Of a stretch of DNA of 64,000 bases, positions 9,443 through 18,852 are shown piece by piece (within the stretch, counting starts at the first letter, position 1; each line of letters starts with the position of its first letter). The notes beneath the pieces were generated by a model that searched no databases, had not been told where the DNA came from, and saw only the letters and a program-made list of their open reading frames with translations. Both the position numbers and the translations under genes were made by a program. This stretch comes from Phyllobacterium sp. YR531 (GTDB taxonomy: Bacteria; Pseudomonadota; Alphaproteobacteria; Rhizobiales; Rhizobiaceae), in contig NZ_AKIZ01000017.1 of assembly GCF_000282595.1 (NCBI RefSeq), forward strand, positions 27,664 to 91,663. The letters run 5' to 3'.

Positions 9443-9455
9443 TCTATAATATGGA
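9443..9455. promoter_or_regulatory. Palindromic operator candidate, copy 2 (TRAP side)
   Basis: TCTATAATATGGA matches the 9337 palindrome at 12 of 13 positions, and the identity continues through the flanking TC on the right. It lies about 80 bases before the dctP start. It probably belongs to the same regulator, giving one site per divergent promoter. Confidence 0.5.
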
Positions 9456-9535
9456 TCATAACGTCGGTATGGCAAAGGAGGTTGCTTTATCGGACGGGTC
9501 TGCAAGGCTGCAAGAGATACCCCGGGAGGAATTCA

Positions 9536-10552
9536 ATGTATAATCTGTCACGCCGTAAGATGCTGCTGGCCGCTGGTTCAACGCTGGTCGCAAGCCCGTT
9601 TATAATGAGACGTCCGGCAATGGCTGCCGAATTCTCTTATAAATATGCCAATAACCTGCCCGTTTCGCATCCAATGAATATCCGTGCCAAGGAAGCGGCG
9701 GACAAGATCAAGGAAGAAACGGGCGGACGCTTTGAATTATCGATCTTCCCGTCAAGCCAGCTTGGATCCGATACAGATACGCTAAGTCAGCTGCGTTCCG
9801 GTGCGGTTGAGTTTTTCACCCTATCCGGTCTTATTCTTTCGACGCTTGTGCCAGCCGCATCAATCAACGGTATCGGTTTTGCGTTTCCTGACAGTGCAAC
9901 GGTCTGGAAGGCCATGGATGGCGATCTTGGCGCGTATGTACGTGCGCAGATCGAAAAGTCCAATCTCGTTGCCATGGACAAAATCTGGGACAACGGCTTC
10001 CGTCATATTACGTCCAGTACAAAACCGATTGTGACGCCGGATGATCTGAAGAACTTCAAGATCCGCGTGCCGGTCAGCCCCTTGTGGACATCCATGTTCA
10101 CCGCCTTCCAATCGTCACCCGCCAGCATCAACTTCAATGAAGTTTACTCGTCACTGCAGACGAAAGTGGTAGATGGCCAAGAGAATCCGCTCGCCATCAT
10201 TTCGACCGCAAAGCTTTATGAGGTTCAGAAGTATTGCTCCTTGACGAGCCATATGTGGGACGGCTTCTGGTTCCTTTCAAATCGCCGGGCCTGGGAAGCA
10301 CTCCCGGATGATGTAAAGGAAATCGTCTCCAGGAATATCAATGCCGCCGGTTTGGCCGAGCGCGACGACGTGGCCAAGCTGACAGAAACGCTGCAGGCAG
10401 ATCTCAAAGCCAAAAATCTTGAATTCAACACGCCCGACCCTGCTCCATTCCGCGAGGCATTGCGCAGTGCTGGCTTCTATTCCGAATGGAAGGGCAAGTA
10501 TGGCGATGAGGCTTGGGGGCTTCTGGAAAAAGTCGTCGGCCAGTTGGCCTGA
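9536..10552 (+). CDS. dctP: TRAP transporter substrate-binding protein, DctP family
   Basis: 338-residue periplasmic solute receptor of a tripartite ATP-independent transporter, capturing an organic acid for sodium-driven uptake. The start at 9536 is set by an excellent GGGAGGA ribosome site; the frame is open further upstream. The N-terminus SRRKMLLAAG with a hydrophobic stretch and AMA cleavage site resembles a twin-arginine signal. The body matches DctP: FPSSQLGSDTDTL, LKNFKIRVPVSPLWTSMF with the conserved substrate Arg, and EVYSSLQTKVVDGQENP. The permease gene follows 16 bases later. Confidence 0.92.
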   Translation: MYNLSRRKMLLAAGSTLVASPFIMRRPAMAAEFSYKYANNLPVSHPMNIRAKEAADKIKEETGGRFELSIFPSSQLGSDTDTLSQLRSGAVEFFTLSGLILSTLVPAASINGIGFAFPDSATVWKAMDGDLGAYVRAQIEKSNLVAMDKIWDNGFRHITSSTKPIVTPDDLKNFKIRVPVSPLWTSMFTAFQSSPASINFNEVYSSLQTKVVDGQENPLAIISTAKLYEVQKYCSLTSHMWDGFWFLSNRRAWEALPDDVKEIVSRNINAAGLAERDDVAKLTETLQADLKAKNLEFNTPDPAPFREALRSAGFYSEWKGKYGDEAWGLLEKVVGQLA

Positions 10553-10568
10553 TCGAGGGCCGTAGCGG

Positions 10569-12470
10569 ATGGCCAGCGTAAAAATAACTGAAGGCGCGGT
10601 CGCTGCGGGCGAAGAAAGTATTCTTTCCCCCGCGCAACGCGATGACCATTCCTTTCTCTCCAGATGCGATCGGTTCCTTGGTCATCTGGTGGAATATCCG
10701 GTGGCCTTTCTCGTGGTGGCAGAAGTTGTCATTCTTTTTGCCGGAATCGTTGCGCGTTATGTTTTACATCGCCCTTTGATTTGGTCGGATGAGTTGGCTT
10801 CGATCCTGTTTCTCTGGCTTGCCATGCTGGGTGCTGTGGTTGCTTTCCGTCGCGGCGAACATATGCGTATGACTGCGCTGGTCGGAATGATGAGCCCGGC
10901 ACGCCGTGCATTTTTTGATGTGGTTGCTGTTGTCGGCGCACTGGCCTTTCTTCTGTTCATTATCTATCCCGCATATGACTACGCGCATGAGGAAACCTAT
11001 ATAACCACACCGGCATTGGAGATTGCCAATGCATGGCGTGCAGCCGCTTTGCCGGTAGGTGCAGCGCTCATGATTGTTTCGTCGCTGATCAAGCTTTCGC
11101 AGGTTTCCAATCTACGCAACGTGATCAAGGCTGTCGTTCTTATCGGCGCTATCGCATTTATATTCTGGCTGCTCGGTCCATCGTTGAAAACGCTTGGTAA
11201 TATCAATTTGCTGATATTCTTCGTCGGCATCGTTGCTGCGCTGGTATTGAGCGGTGTGCCGATTGCCTTCTCGTTCGGGCTGGCAACATTCGGTTATCTG
11301 TCTTTGACTACGAATGTTCCGATGCTCGTTGTTGTTGGCCGAATGGATGAGGGGATGTCGCATCTCATTTTGCTGGCTGTCCCCCTTTTCGTTTTCCTTG
11401 GCGTTCTTATCGAAATGACCGGCATGGCCCGTGCCATGGTGCAGTTTCTTGCGAGCCTGCTCGGTCACGTTCGCGGTGGTCTGTCCTATGTGCTGATTGG
11501 TGCCATGTATCTGGTCTCCGGTATTTCAGGCGCAAAAGCCGCTGATATGGCGGCCGTTGCGCCGGTGCTGTTTCCGGAAATGAAAGCACGTGGTGCAAAA
11601 CCCGGTGAGCTTGTGGCGCTCCTTTCCGCCACCGGCGCGCAAACCGAAACCGTACCGCCAAGTCTCGTACTGATCACGATAGGTTCAGTGACAGGTGTAT
11701 CTATCGCCGCATTGTTTACGGGAGGATTGCTGCCCGGCGTAGTCCTCGCAATCATGTTGTGTTTCGTCGTCAGGCATCGCTATCGCAACGAAGACCTTTC
11801 CCATGTAACCAAGGCAACCGGCAGGCAGATTGGCCGCGCATTCCTGATCGCATTACCGGCTTTGGCTTTGCCATTCATTATCCGTGCAGCTGTGGTTGAA
11901 GGGGTGGCTACGGCAACGGAAGTGTCGACCATCGGAATTGTCTATGCCGTCTTTGCCGGCCTGTTGATCTATAGGCAGTTCGACTGGAAGCGTTTGAAGC
12001 CCATGCTTGTAGACACGGCTTCATTGTCAGGTGCCATCCTGTTGATCATTGGTGCGGCAACCGCCATGGCGTGGGCACTGACACAGTCGGGCTTCTCCCG
12101 CGACCTCGCAGCCGTCATGAGTGCCTTGCCCGGCGGCCCTGTAACGTTTCTCGCTGTTTCGATTGTGGCCTTCATCATCCTTGGCAGTGTCCTTGAGGGC
12201 ATTCCGGCTATTGTGCTGTTCGGCCCGCTGCTCTTTCCGATTGCCCAGCAGGTTGGCGTGCATGAAGTCCACTATGCGATGGTGGTTATTCTTGCCATGG
12301 GTATCGGTCTTTTTGCGCCTCCGTTCGGTGTTGGCTATTATGCTGCCTGCGCCATTGGACGCGTCAATCCCGATGAGGGAATGAGACCGATCTGGGGTTA
12401 TCTGGTTGCCTTGATCATTGGCACTATTCTGGTTGCTGCCATCCCTTGGATTTCAACTGGATTTCTTTGA
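10569..12470 (+). CDS. TRAP transporter permease, fused small (DctQ) and large (DctM) subunits
   Basis: 633 residues. Residues ~35-190 form a four-helix DctQ-like domain (YVLHRPLIWSDELASILFLWL is characteristic). After two linking hydrophobic helices comes a DctM domain from about residue 215 with many membrane segments, including FSFGLATFGYL, GMARAMVQFLASLLGHVRGGL and FAPPFGVGYYAACAIG. Fused DctQM proteins are a known TRAP variant. It works with the preceding DctP. The stop overlaps the next ATG (TGATG), so the dehydrogenase is co-translated. Confidence 0.92.
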   Translation: MASVKITEGAVAAGEESILSPAQRDDHSFLSRCDRFLGHLVEYPVAFLVVAEVVILFAGIVARYVLHRPLIWSDELASILFLWLAMLGAVVAFRRGEHMRMTALVGMMSPARRAFFDVVAVVGALAFLLFIIYPAYDYAHEETYITTPALEIANAWRAAALPVGAALMIVSSLIKLSQVSNLRNVIKAVVLIGAIAFIFWLLGPSLKTLGNINLLIFFVGIVAALVLSGVPIAFSFGLATFGYLSLTTNVPMLVVVGRMDEGMSHLILLAVPLFVFLGVLIEMTGMARAMVQFLASLLGHVRGGLSYVLIGAMYLVSGISGAKAADMAAVAPVLFPEMKARGAKPGELVALLSATGAQTETVPPSLVLITIGSVTGVSIAALFTGGLLPGVVLAIMLCFVVRHRYRNEDLSHVTKATGRQIGRAFLIALPALALPFIIRAAVVEGVATATEVSTIGIVYAVFAGLLIYRQFDWKRLKPMLVDTASLSGAILLIIGAATAMAWALTQSGFSRDLAAVMSALPGGPVTFLAVSIVAFIILGSVLEGIPAIVLFGPLLFPIAQQVGVHEVHYAMVVILAMGIGLFAPPFGVGYYAACAIGRVNPDEGMRPIWGYLVALIIGTILVAAIPWISTGFL

Positions 12471-13273
12471 TGGCTGACAGACTGAAGAACAAGATCGCAA
12501 TTGTTTTCGGCGCAGGTTCATCGGGCGAAGGATGGAGCAATGGCAAAGCGGCAGCTGTGGCTTATGCAAGGGAAGGGGCTTTTGTTTTTTGCGCTGACTT
12601 GAGTTTTGAGTCTGCCAAAGAAACCGCAGACATCATATCAGGGGATGGGTTGGCTGGTATTGCCATAGCTGCAGACGTCACGGATACCAGTTCCGTGAAT
12701 GAGGTCGTTGCGACAGCACTCAATCAGCACGGTCGCATCGATATCCTCCATAACAATGTTGGCGTAGTAACGGCTGGCGGGCCAGAGCAGCTTGAAGAAG
12801 AAGCTTTCCGGGCATCGCTCGACATCAATGTCGGTTCAGTTTTCCGAACTGCGAAAGCGGTTTTGCCTCATATGGTGAAGAGAAAATCCGGCGTAATCAT
12901 CAACATATCTTCGCTCGCAGCGATACGTTGGACCGGATATCCATATTTTGCCTATTATACTGCCAAAGGTGCTGTCAATCAGGCTACAGTTGCACTGGCA
13001 ATGCAATATGCAAAACACGGCATCAGAGCCAATTGCATTATGCCCGGACTTATAGATACGCCACTTATCTACAAGCAGATTTCCGGCAACTATGCTTCAG
13101 TGGAAGATATGGTCAACGAAAGAAACCGGCTTGTTCCGATGGGGCATATGGGAACCGCATTTGACGTAGCCAATGCTGCAGTCTTTCTGGCATCTGATGA
13201 AGCCCGCTTCATCACCGGAGTTTGCTTGCCGGTGGATGGTGGCCAAAGCTGTTCGGCGGTTGCCGGTGTCTGA
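12470..13273 (+). CDS. SDR family NAD(P)-dependent oxidoreductase
   Basis: 267 residues; the start codon overlaps the TRAP permease stop by one base. It shows a Rossmann fold with an atypical nucleotide-binding loop (GAGSSGEGWSNGKA in place of TGxxxGIG), an NNVG motif, an ISS catalytic Ser, and YYTAK supplying the YxxxK pair. The C-terminal MPGLIDTPL and LPVDGGQ are typical of classical SDRs. It likely oxidises or reduces a hydroxy/keto group on the compound imported by the TRAP system. The exact substrate is unknown. Confidence 0.9.
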   Translation: MADRLKNKIAIVFGAGSSGEGWSNGKAAAVAYAREGAFVFCADLSFESAKETADIISGDGLAGIAIAADVTDTSSVNEVVATALNQHGRIDILHNNVGVVTAGGPEQLEEEAFRASLDINVGSVFRTAKAVLPHMVKRKSGVIINISSLAAIRWTGYPYFAYYTAKGAVNQATVALAMQYAKHGIRANCIMPGLIDTPLIYKQISGNYASVEDMVNERNRLVPMGHMGTAFDVANAAVFLASDEARFITGVCLPVDGGQSCSAVAGV

Positions 13274-14126
13274 ACGGCGGCTCTTGCAGCCGGGCCCTGT
13301 TGCAGCTCAGCGCTTCGAAAGCTTTGAGGGCAGGGGCCGGCAGTTGGAATTCATGCTTCAACCCGGACTTAGTATCAATGAGGCCATTGCGCGCCCTTTG
13401 CTTGCGGCGAACATCCGGACAGCAACGCTGCAAATTGAGGGCGGCGCATTTGCTCCGCTTCATTATCTGATGCCTGCATTGTCGACCGACAGCGTTCACG
13501 CCGCCTGGTATAGCGACCAATATTCACCTCCTGATGAAACGCACCTCGAACGTGGCAATGTAACTTTTGGCGAGCGCGATGGTGCCCCTTTCATTCATTG
13601 TCATGCAATCTGGAATGAAGCTGATGGAACGCGGAATGCTGGCCATATTCTCCCGTATGAGACGATTGTCAGTCAGCCTGTTCGGGCAATGGCTTGGGGT
13701 GTCGATAATATAGCGATGATATCTGAGCCGGATGCGGAAACCGGCTTTACCCTGTTCCATCCAGTGCAGCGAAGCCTTCCGGAAATGGATGTGTCCGGCT
13801 CGCGTATGATCTTTGCGCGCGTTGCCCCCAATGAAGATATTCTTGGTGCACTGGAGGCTATATGCCTGAAACACGATATCAAGAAAGCAGTGGTCCGAGG
13901 TAGCATCGGCAGCTTGATTGGCGCGCGTTATGAGGACGGCAGCATTGTCGATGATGTCGCAACGGAAGTGTTTGTACTTGAGGGCTTGGTAGACAGCAGT
14001 ACCATTGCGACCCGTATGAAGATCGCAATGGTGGACACAAGGGGCGCTATCACCCAAGGCCTTATCAAAAGAGGCGAGAATCCTGTCTGCATTACCTTCG
14101 AGATATGTCTGGAAGAAACAGTCTGA
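13266..14126 (+). CDS. DUF296/PCC domain-containing protein
   Basis: A GTG at 13266 overlaps the SDR stop by 8 bases (GTGTCTGA) and gives 286 residues; an in-frame ATG at 13236 is the alternative. The C-terminal half (EDILGALEAICLKHDIKKAVVRGSIGSL is the start) resembles a PCC/DUF296 domain, and a related arrangement may occur in the N-terminal half (INEAIARPLLAANIRTATLQIEGG). Bacterial PCC-domain proteins are poorly characterised. Its place as last gene of a TRAP-SDR operon suggests a catabolic or ligand-binding accessory role, which is an inference. It ends 2 bases from the convergent kdgD. Confidence 0.7.
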   Translation: MSERRLLQPGPVAAQRFESFEGRGRQLEFMLQPGLSINEAIARPLLAANIRTATLQIEGGAFAPLHYLMPALSTDSVHAAWYSDQYSPPDETHLERGNVTFGERDGAPFIHCHAIWNEADGTRNAGHILPYETIVSQPVRAMAWGVDNIAMISEPDAETGFTLFHPVQRSLPEMDVSGSRMIFARVAPNEDILGALEAICLKHDIKKAVVRGSIGSLIGARYEDGSIVDDVATEVFVLEGLVDSSTIATRMKIAMVDTRGAITQGLIKRGENPVCITFEICLEETV

Positions 14127-14128
14127 CC

Positions 14129-15043
14129 TTACGCCTGCGGACCCAGTTTCTCGATAAGGGCTGACAAATCCGCAATGTCATTTGCAGTGCAGTCAGTGAG
14201 CGGTGGCCGGACAGGCCCTGCGGAGCGTCCGACTATCGCCGCCCCTGCTTTAACGATGCTTACTGCATAGCCCGACACCCGATTTCGAATAGCGATATAG
14301 GGAATGAAAAATTCGCTTAGCAGACGCGAGGTGGTGGCGTGGTCGTTATCACTGACCGCCTTATAGAAGGTGAGGGCAGTTCTAGGAATGAAATTGAACA
14401 CTGCTGATGAGTAAACGTCGACGCCCATTGCCTTGTAAGCCTCGGCGTAAACCTCGGCAGTCGGCAATCCGCCCAGATAGGAAAAACGGTCGCCGAGTCG
14501 CCTGCGGATGGTGACCATGTTTTCAATCTCGCCGACACCATCCTTGAAGCCGATAAGATTGGGACATTTTTCGGCCAACCGCTCCAGTGCATCTGCATTG
14601 AGTTTGCAGACATTGCGATTGTACACGATGACTCCGAGGCTGGTTGCAGCGCATACGGCTTCAACGTGGCGCGAGATACCTTCGATGCTGGTCTCGGTAA
14701 GATAATGTGGGAGCAACAACAGGCCCGCAGCGCCATTTTTCTCGGCATCCCTCGCCATTTGTGCAGCGATGCGTGTTCCATAAGCTGCAGTTGCAAGAAT
14801 AGGGAACTCCTTGCCGCATGCGGCAACTGCGGTGCGCACAACGTTCTCATGCTCGGCAGGTGTCAACGAAAACCCTTCGCCGGTTCCGCCCCCGACGAAA
14901 AGAGCAGATGCACCATAAGGAGCGAGCCAGGCAAGGCGTTCGGCGTAGGAGGACTGTGCGAAATCACCGTTCTGATCAAAATCGGTGACCGGGAAAGAGA
15001 GTAGGCCTGAGCTGATTGTTTTCTTGAGTGTCTCGTAATGCAT
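14129..15043 (-). CDS. kdgD: 5-dehydro-4-deoxyglucarate dehydratase
   Basis: 304-residue TIM-barrel enzyme of the DapA/N-acetylneuraminate lyase family. It converts 5-dehydro-4-deoxy-D-glucarate to 2-oxoglutarate semialdehyde plus water and CO2. [15 protein letters not shown] at the N-terminus and [20 protein letters not shown] are close to the KdgD subgroup rather than DapA. VIVYNRN supplies the catalytic Tyr and GFKDGVGE the Schiff-base Lys. The start at 15043 is chosen for its GAGG ribosome site; the frame extends 20 codons upstream without one. It lies downstream of the GntR regulator on the same strand and belongs to the sugar-acid cluster. Confidence 0.88.
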   Translation of the reverse strand: MHYETLKKTISSGLLSFPVTDFDQNGDFAQSSYAERLAWLAPYGASALFVGGGTGEGFSLTPAEHENVVRTAVAACGKEFPILATAAYGTRIAAQMARDAEKNGAAGLLLLPHYLTETSIEGISRHVEAVCAATSLGVIVYNRNVCKLNADALERLAEKCPNLIGFKDGVGEIENMVTIRRRLGDRFSYLGGLPTAEVYAEAYKAMGVDVYSSAVFNFIPRTALTFYKAVSDNDHATTSRLLSEFFIPYIAIRNRVSGYAVSIVKAGAAIVGRSAGPVRPPLTDCTANDIADLSALIEKLGPQA

Positions 15044-15087
15044 GGAAAGCCTCATCTGGTATCTGTTGATCCAGTAATTAGCACGAG

Positions 15088-15101
15088 GTATGTCATCATA
15101 C
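15088..15101. promoter_or_regulatory. Inverted repeat upstream of kdgD (GntR operator candidate)
   Basis: GTATGTCATCATAC has 5-bp inverted arms (GTATG/CATAC) around TCAT, 45 bases before kdgD. A related half-site, GTCATACAAC, recurs before the ABC importer at 16130. FadR-subfamily regulators usually bind short palindromes of this size, and one is encoded next door. Binding is inferred. Confidence 0.4.
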
Positions 15102-15144
15102 AACTACATTGCGCTAATTTTGTATTACTTGCCACTCGAATTGA

Positions 15145-15870
15145 TCAGGATACTTTTTCGGCCTTGGATGCGGTAGCTCTCAAGCGATCGCGGCTGCTAC
15201 CTAGATGCAGACGCATTGCCGCCCGGGCTCCCTCGACGTCCTGGCCTCTTATAGCTTGATAGATCTGGTCATGTTCCCGATTTACACGTTCGAGATATTG
15301 CCGTTGCGGCAGATCATTCATTTTGTGGGTCTGCAAGCGGGTGCGGGGAATAAGCACTTCCCCCAAGTAGTTGAACATGCTAAGGAAATGGCGATTTTTT
15401 GTTGCAGAAGCTATTGCACGGTGAAACTCCAGATCGGCCAGAACCGAGCTTTCACCCCGTTCGATAGTCTCATTCATCATGTCCAATGAACTCTTGAGTC
15501 GTGCAAGATCATCTTCGTCTCGGCGGACGGCGGCAAGTGCTGCAGCCTCCAATTCAATGGATATGCGCAGTTCCATAACGCTTACGATCTCTTCCAGCAA
15601 TTCAAGATTGTCTTCCTCAATCCTGAAGGGAGCTGCTGGCACGTCTTTAAGCACAAAAGCGCCGATTCCCTGCTGCGTGTGCACCAGTCCCTTTGCCTTC
15701 AGATTAGCGATGGCCTCGCGTACGACTGTCCGGCTTACATTAAACTCGCTTATCATGTCCTGCTCGGTTGGCAGGCGCTCACCCCGGCTGTACTGCCCCG
15801 TGCTGATCCGATCAGCGATAGCCTTAACCAATTGAACTGTAAGGGTTTCTCTTTTTCCTATGCTCGACAT
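15145..15870 (-). CDS. GntR family (FadR subfamily) transcriptional regulator
   Basis: 241 residues; the start has an AAAGG ribosome site. The N-terminal winged helix (GERLPTEQDMISEFNVSRTVVREAI, shown in part) is the GntR signature. The C-terminal all-helical FCD domain has a metal/ligand site suggested by LEFHRAIASATKNRHF and REHDQIYQAI. The FCD type often senses sugar acids. It sits between kdgD and the divergent uptake operon, and so probably represses both until a uronate-derived metabolite is present. Confidence 0.92.
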   Translation of the reverse strand: MSSIGKRETLTVQLVKAIADRISTGQYSRGERLPTEQDMISEFNVSRTVVREAIANLKAKGLVHTQQGIGAFVLKDVPAAPFRIEEDNLELLEEIVSVMELRISIELEAAALAAVRRDEDDLARLKSSLDMMNETIERGESSVLADLEFHRAIASATKNRHFLSMFNYLGEVLIPRTRLQTHKMNDLPQRQYLERVNREHDQIYQAIRGQDVEGARAAMRLHLGSSRDRLRATASKAEKVS

Positions 15871-16127
15871 TTGTGCCTTTCGAGATGATCAGAAGCTGGA
15901 GCGCAGGCTTTCTTTATTGCTCTGAGTACACTACCAGAAGCCGCTATCATAAGCGCAATTTGGTAAGGTAAGATATCATATATATTTGGAGTAAAGAATT
16001 CTCCAAAGATTTTATGAGGTTAAGCCCATAATTTCGATTGAGGCCAGCGAAAAACACCGCGCTTATGCATTAAAACTTATCAAGAAATGCATCTTCGGGC
16101 TTGCCGAGGCAAAATTTCAATACTACG

Positions 16128-16139
16128 ATGTCATACAAC
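16128..16139. promoter_or_regulatory. Half-site shared with the kdgD operator candidate
   Basis: GATGTCATACAA lies 29 bases before the start of the ABC importer's binding protein and shares the GTCAT-ATACAAC element with the repeat at 15088. It is a weak candidate for the same GntR regulator. The palindrome is imperfect here. Confidence 0.3.
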
Positions 16140-16168
16140 ATAAGAAGAAGATGACTAGGGAGGTATCT

Positions 16169-17773
16169 ATGTCTCATGTTCGTACCCTGCTTGCTGGCAC
16201 AGTGGCATTGGCCTCCATGCTGGCAATTAATGTAGCGGCCGCCAAGACGCCGCAAGACCAACTTGTTATCGGCATGAACATGGTGAATCTCACCAGTCTC
16301 GATCCACACAATGTGAATTCCTATGAATCTTATCACGTCATCGCGAATCTTTACGATACGTTGGTTCGAAACGACGCCGCGACGCCCGGCAAGGTTTTGC
16401 CGCTGCTCGCTAAATCCTGGGCGGTTACGCCGGATGGCACGATTGAATTTACTCTTGACGAAAAGGCGACATTTCAAACCGGGCGCAAGGTTACAGCTGC
16501 AGACGTGGCCTATTCCTTTCAACGTGCCGTAAAACTTGGCCTGTTGGGAAAGACCTATTTCACCAATTGGGGTTATACACCCGAGAACGTAGATCAGAAG
16601 TTCCGCGCCAAAGACGATGCAACCTTCGTCATGGAGGTGGCTACGCCCGTTGCTCCTTCCTTGAAGTTGGGCGCACTTACCCGTGCATATGGTGCGATTG
16701 TCGATAAAGAAGTCATCGCCGAGCACGAAAAAGATGGCGATATGGGACGCGGATGGCTGGCCTCGAATGCGGCTGGTTCAGGCGCATTCTCACTAAATCG
16801 CTGGAATCCCAACGATATTGTCGTGCTTAATCGCAATGACGAATATTGGGGCGGTGAGCCGAAGATGAAGCGCGTGCTCGTCAGGCATTTACCCGAGTCG
16901 CAGACAGAGCGTTTGCAGCTTGAGAAGGGCGATCTTGATGTTGGCTTTCAGCTCGTTTCCGCGGACATTGATGGTTTGGCAAAAAATCCCGATATTGTCA
17001 TAGATCGTCTGGTCGGATCTGGTTTTTATTATCTTATCATGAGCACGAAGGACCCGGAATTTGCAAAGCCGGAAGTGCGCAAAGCGCTGCGCTACTGTAT
17101 CAATTACAAAGACATCAATGATGTCGTGATGAAGAACTACGGAAAAAGTGCGACGACCTTTGTTCCAGCAGACATCCCCGGTTATATCCCCGATATCGGC
17201 AATGTTTACGACCCGGCAAAGTGCAAGCAGGATTTGGCCTCTGCCGGTTATGGCGATGGCTTCAGCAAACAGTTGCTTTCGTTGAATTCAACACCCTATG
17301 CCGATCTGGCAACGGCTATTCAACAGAACCTCGCAGTGGCCGGTATTAAAGTCGATATTCAGACCGGCAATGGTGACCAAACCTATGGACCGATGCGGGA
17401 TCGTAAGTTTCAGCTGGGTGTAGGACGTACAGCGTCTTCTGCACAAACCGATGCAGATGGCTGGGTTCGTACTCATGCATATAATCCCGACAACAAGGAC
17501 GATGCGAACCTTGCCAATCTTCAGGCATGGCGCGCATCCTTTGAATTGCCGGAAGTAAACAGGCTGATAGACGAAGCAGCAGCAATAACCGACAATGAAG
17601 AAAAGCGTGTCGAGCTTTACAAGCAGGCACTAAAGCTTTTCGAAGAATCCGGTCCGCCAATCATTCCCATCTCACAACGCGTTGATCCTTATGCCAAGAG
17701 CGCACGATTGAAGAATTATGTTGGTGATATTGGCTGGATGACCCGTTGGGATCAGGTCGAGAAGCAGGATTAA
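16169..17773 (+). CDS. ABC transporter substrate-binding protein, family 5 (peptide/oligosaccharide type)
   Basis: 534 residues from the ATG at 16169, which has a strong GGGAGG site (an ATG 18 bases upstream lacks one). An N-terminal signal peptide is followed by the SBP_bac_5 fold: NLTSLDPHNVNSYESYHVIANLYDTL (start of the match), FTLDEKATFQTGRKVTAADVAYS, and FRVRKALRYCIN-like text (PEVRKALRYCINYKDI). Members bind peptides, but also oligosaccharides and uronate oligomers. The neighbouring sugar-acid enzymes argue for a carbohydrate acid. It is the first gene of an operon with two permeases and two ATPases. Confidence 0.9.
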   Translation: MSHVRTLLAGTVALASMLAINVAAAKTPQDQLVIGMNMVNLTSLDPHNVNSYESYHVIANLYDTLVRNDAATPGKVLPLLAKSWAVTPDGTIEFTLDEKATFQTGRKVTAADVAYSFQRAVKLGLLGKTYFTNWGYTPENVDQKFRAKDDATFVMEVATPVAPSLKLGALTRAYGAIVDKEVIAEHEKDGDMGRGWLASNAAGSGAFSLNRWNPNDIVVLNRNDEYWGGEPKMKRVLVRHLPESQTERLQLEKGDLDVGFQLVSADIDGLAKNPDIVIDRLVGSGFYYLIMSTKDPEFAKPEVRKALRYCINYKDINDVVMKNYGKSATTFVPADIPGYIPDIGNVYDPAKCKQDLASAGYGDGFSKQLLSLNSTPYADLATAIQQNLAVAGIKVDIQTGNGDQTYGPMRDRKFQLGVGRTASSAQTDADGWVRTHAYNPDNKDDANLANLQAWRASFELPEVNRLIDEAAAITDNEEKRVELYKQALKLFEESGPPIIPISQRVDPYAKSARLKNYVGDIGWMTRWDQVEKQD

Positions 17774-17790
17774 GGTCAGGTTAGCGCAGC

Positions 17791-18852
17791 ATGGTCAATC
17801 AGATGGAAACAACGGTCCGGACGCCGGTAAAGCGTCCGGGTCTGCGGAAATACCGCCGTTTCAGCGGCTCGGTATTCAGTGTTCTGACGACATTGTTTCT
17901 ATTGGTTCTTCTCACTTTCGTCATTGGGCGATTGATGCCGGTCGATCCCGTCATTGCGGTGGTCGGACCGGATGCTGATCGAGCGACATACCTCAAGGTC
18001 AAGCAGGAGCTTGGTCTTGACCTGCCCATCTTCCAGCAATTCTGGATTTTCTTCAAAAACCTGCTTCATGGAGACTTTGGCAGCACCTTGCTGACAGGTC
18101 GCCCGGTGATGGAAGATATTGTCCGCGTCCTGCCGGCGACAATTGAGCTTGCTACGGTCACCATCATTCTTGGTGCAGGTATCGGCATTCCCCTCGGCGT
18201 ATATGCTGCGGTCAATCGGGGGCGGTTTGCCGACCATGCAGTGAGATTGATTGCGCTGCTCGGCCATTCCACGCCGATTTTCTGGATTGGTATGGTTGGC
18301 CTGATGCTGTTCTATGCCAAATTGGGATGGGTTGGCGGGTCTGGTCGAATTGATCTCTTCTACGAAGACATTGTGCCCAGCGTGACAGGTTTCCTCTTGA
18401 TTGATGCTTTGCTCGCTTGGGACATGGACGTGTTCTGGAGTGCTGTCTCGCACATCATACTTCCAGCTTCCGTGCTCGCTTATGCCTCAATCGCCTATAT
18501 AAGCCGTATAACGCGCAGCTTCATGCTGGAACAACTCAGTCAGGAATATGTCACAACTGCCCGGGCAAAAGGTGTTCCACGCAATGGTGTGATTTGGCAT
18601 CACGCTTTCAAGAATATCAGGGTGCAACTCGTCACTGTTGTCGCACTTTCCTATGGCGGCATGCTGGAGGGGGCCGTGCTGATTGAGACAGTGTTCGGCT
18701 GGCCGGGCTTTGGACAATATCTCACCAACGCGCTGGTTATCGGCGACATGAATGTGGTGGTTGCATGTACGCTGATCATCGGCTGCGTATTCATCGTGCT
18801 CAATGTCATCTCTGATTTGCTGTACAGATTTTTTGATCCGAGGATTCAATGA
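17791..18852 (+). CDS. ABC transporter permease, DppB type
   Basis: 353 residues with six predicted membrane helices. The order is DppB-like: an N-terminal helix, then a periplasmic loop with QELGLDLPIFQQFWIFFKNLLHGDFG, and the cytoplasmic EAA loop EYVTTARAKGVPRNGVIWHHAFKN that contacts the ATPases. It overlaps the next permease by 4 bases (ATGA), indicating translational coupling. Confidence 0.92.
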   Translation: MVNQMETTVRTPVKRPGLRKYRRFSGSVFSVLTTLFLLVLLTFVIGRLMPVDPVIAVVGPDADRATYLKVKQELGLDLPIFQQFWIFFKNLLHGDFGSTLLTGRPVMEDIVRVLPATIELATVTIILGAGIGIPLGVYAAVNRGRFADHAVRLIALLGHSTPIFWIGMVGLMLFYAKLGWVGGSGRIDLFYEDIVPSVTGFLLIDALLAWDMDVFWSAVSHIILPASVLAYASIAYISRITRSFMLEQLSQEYVTTARAKGVPRNGVIWHHAFKNIRVQLVTVVALSYGGMLEGAVLIETVFGWPGFGQYLTNALVIGDMNVVVACTLIIGCVFIVLNVISDLLYRFFDPRIQ

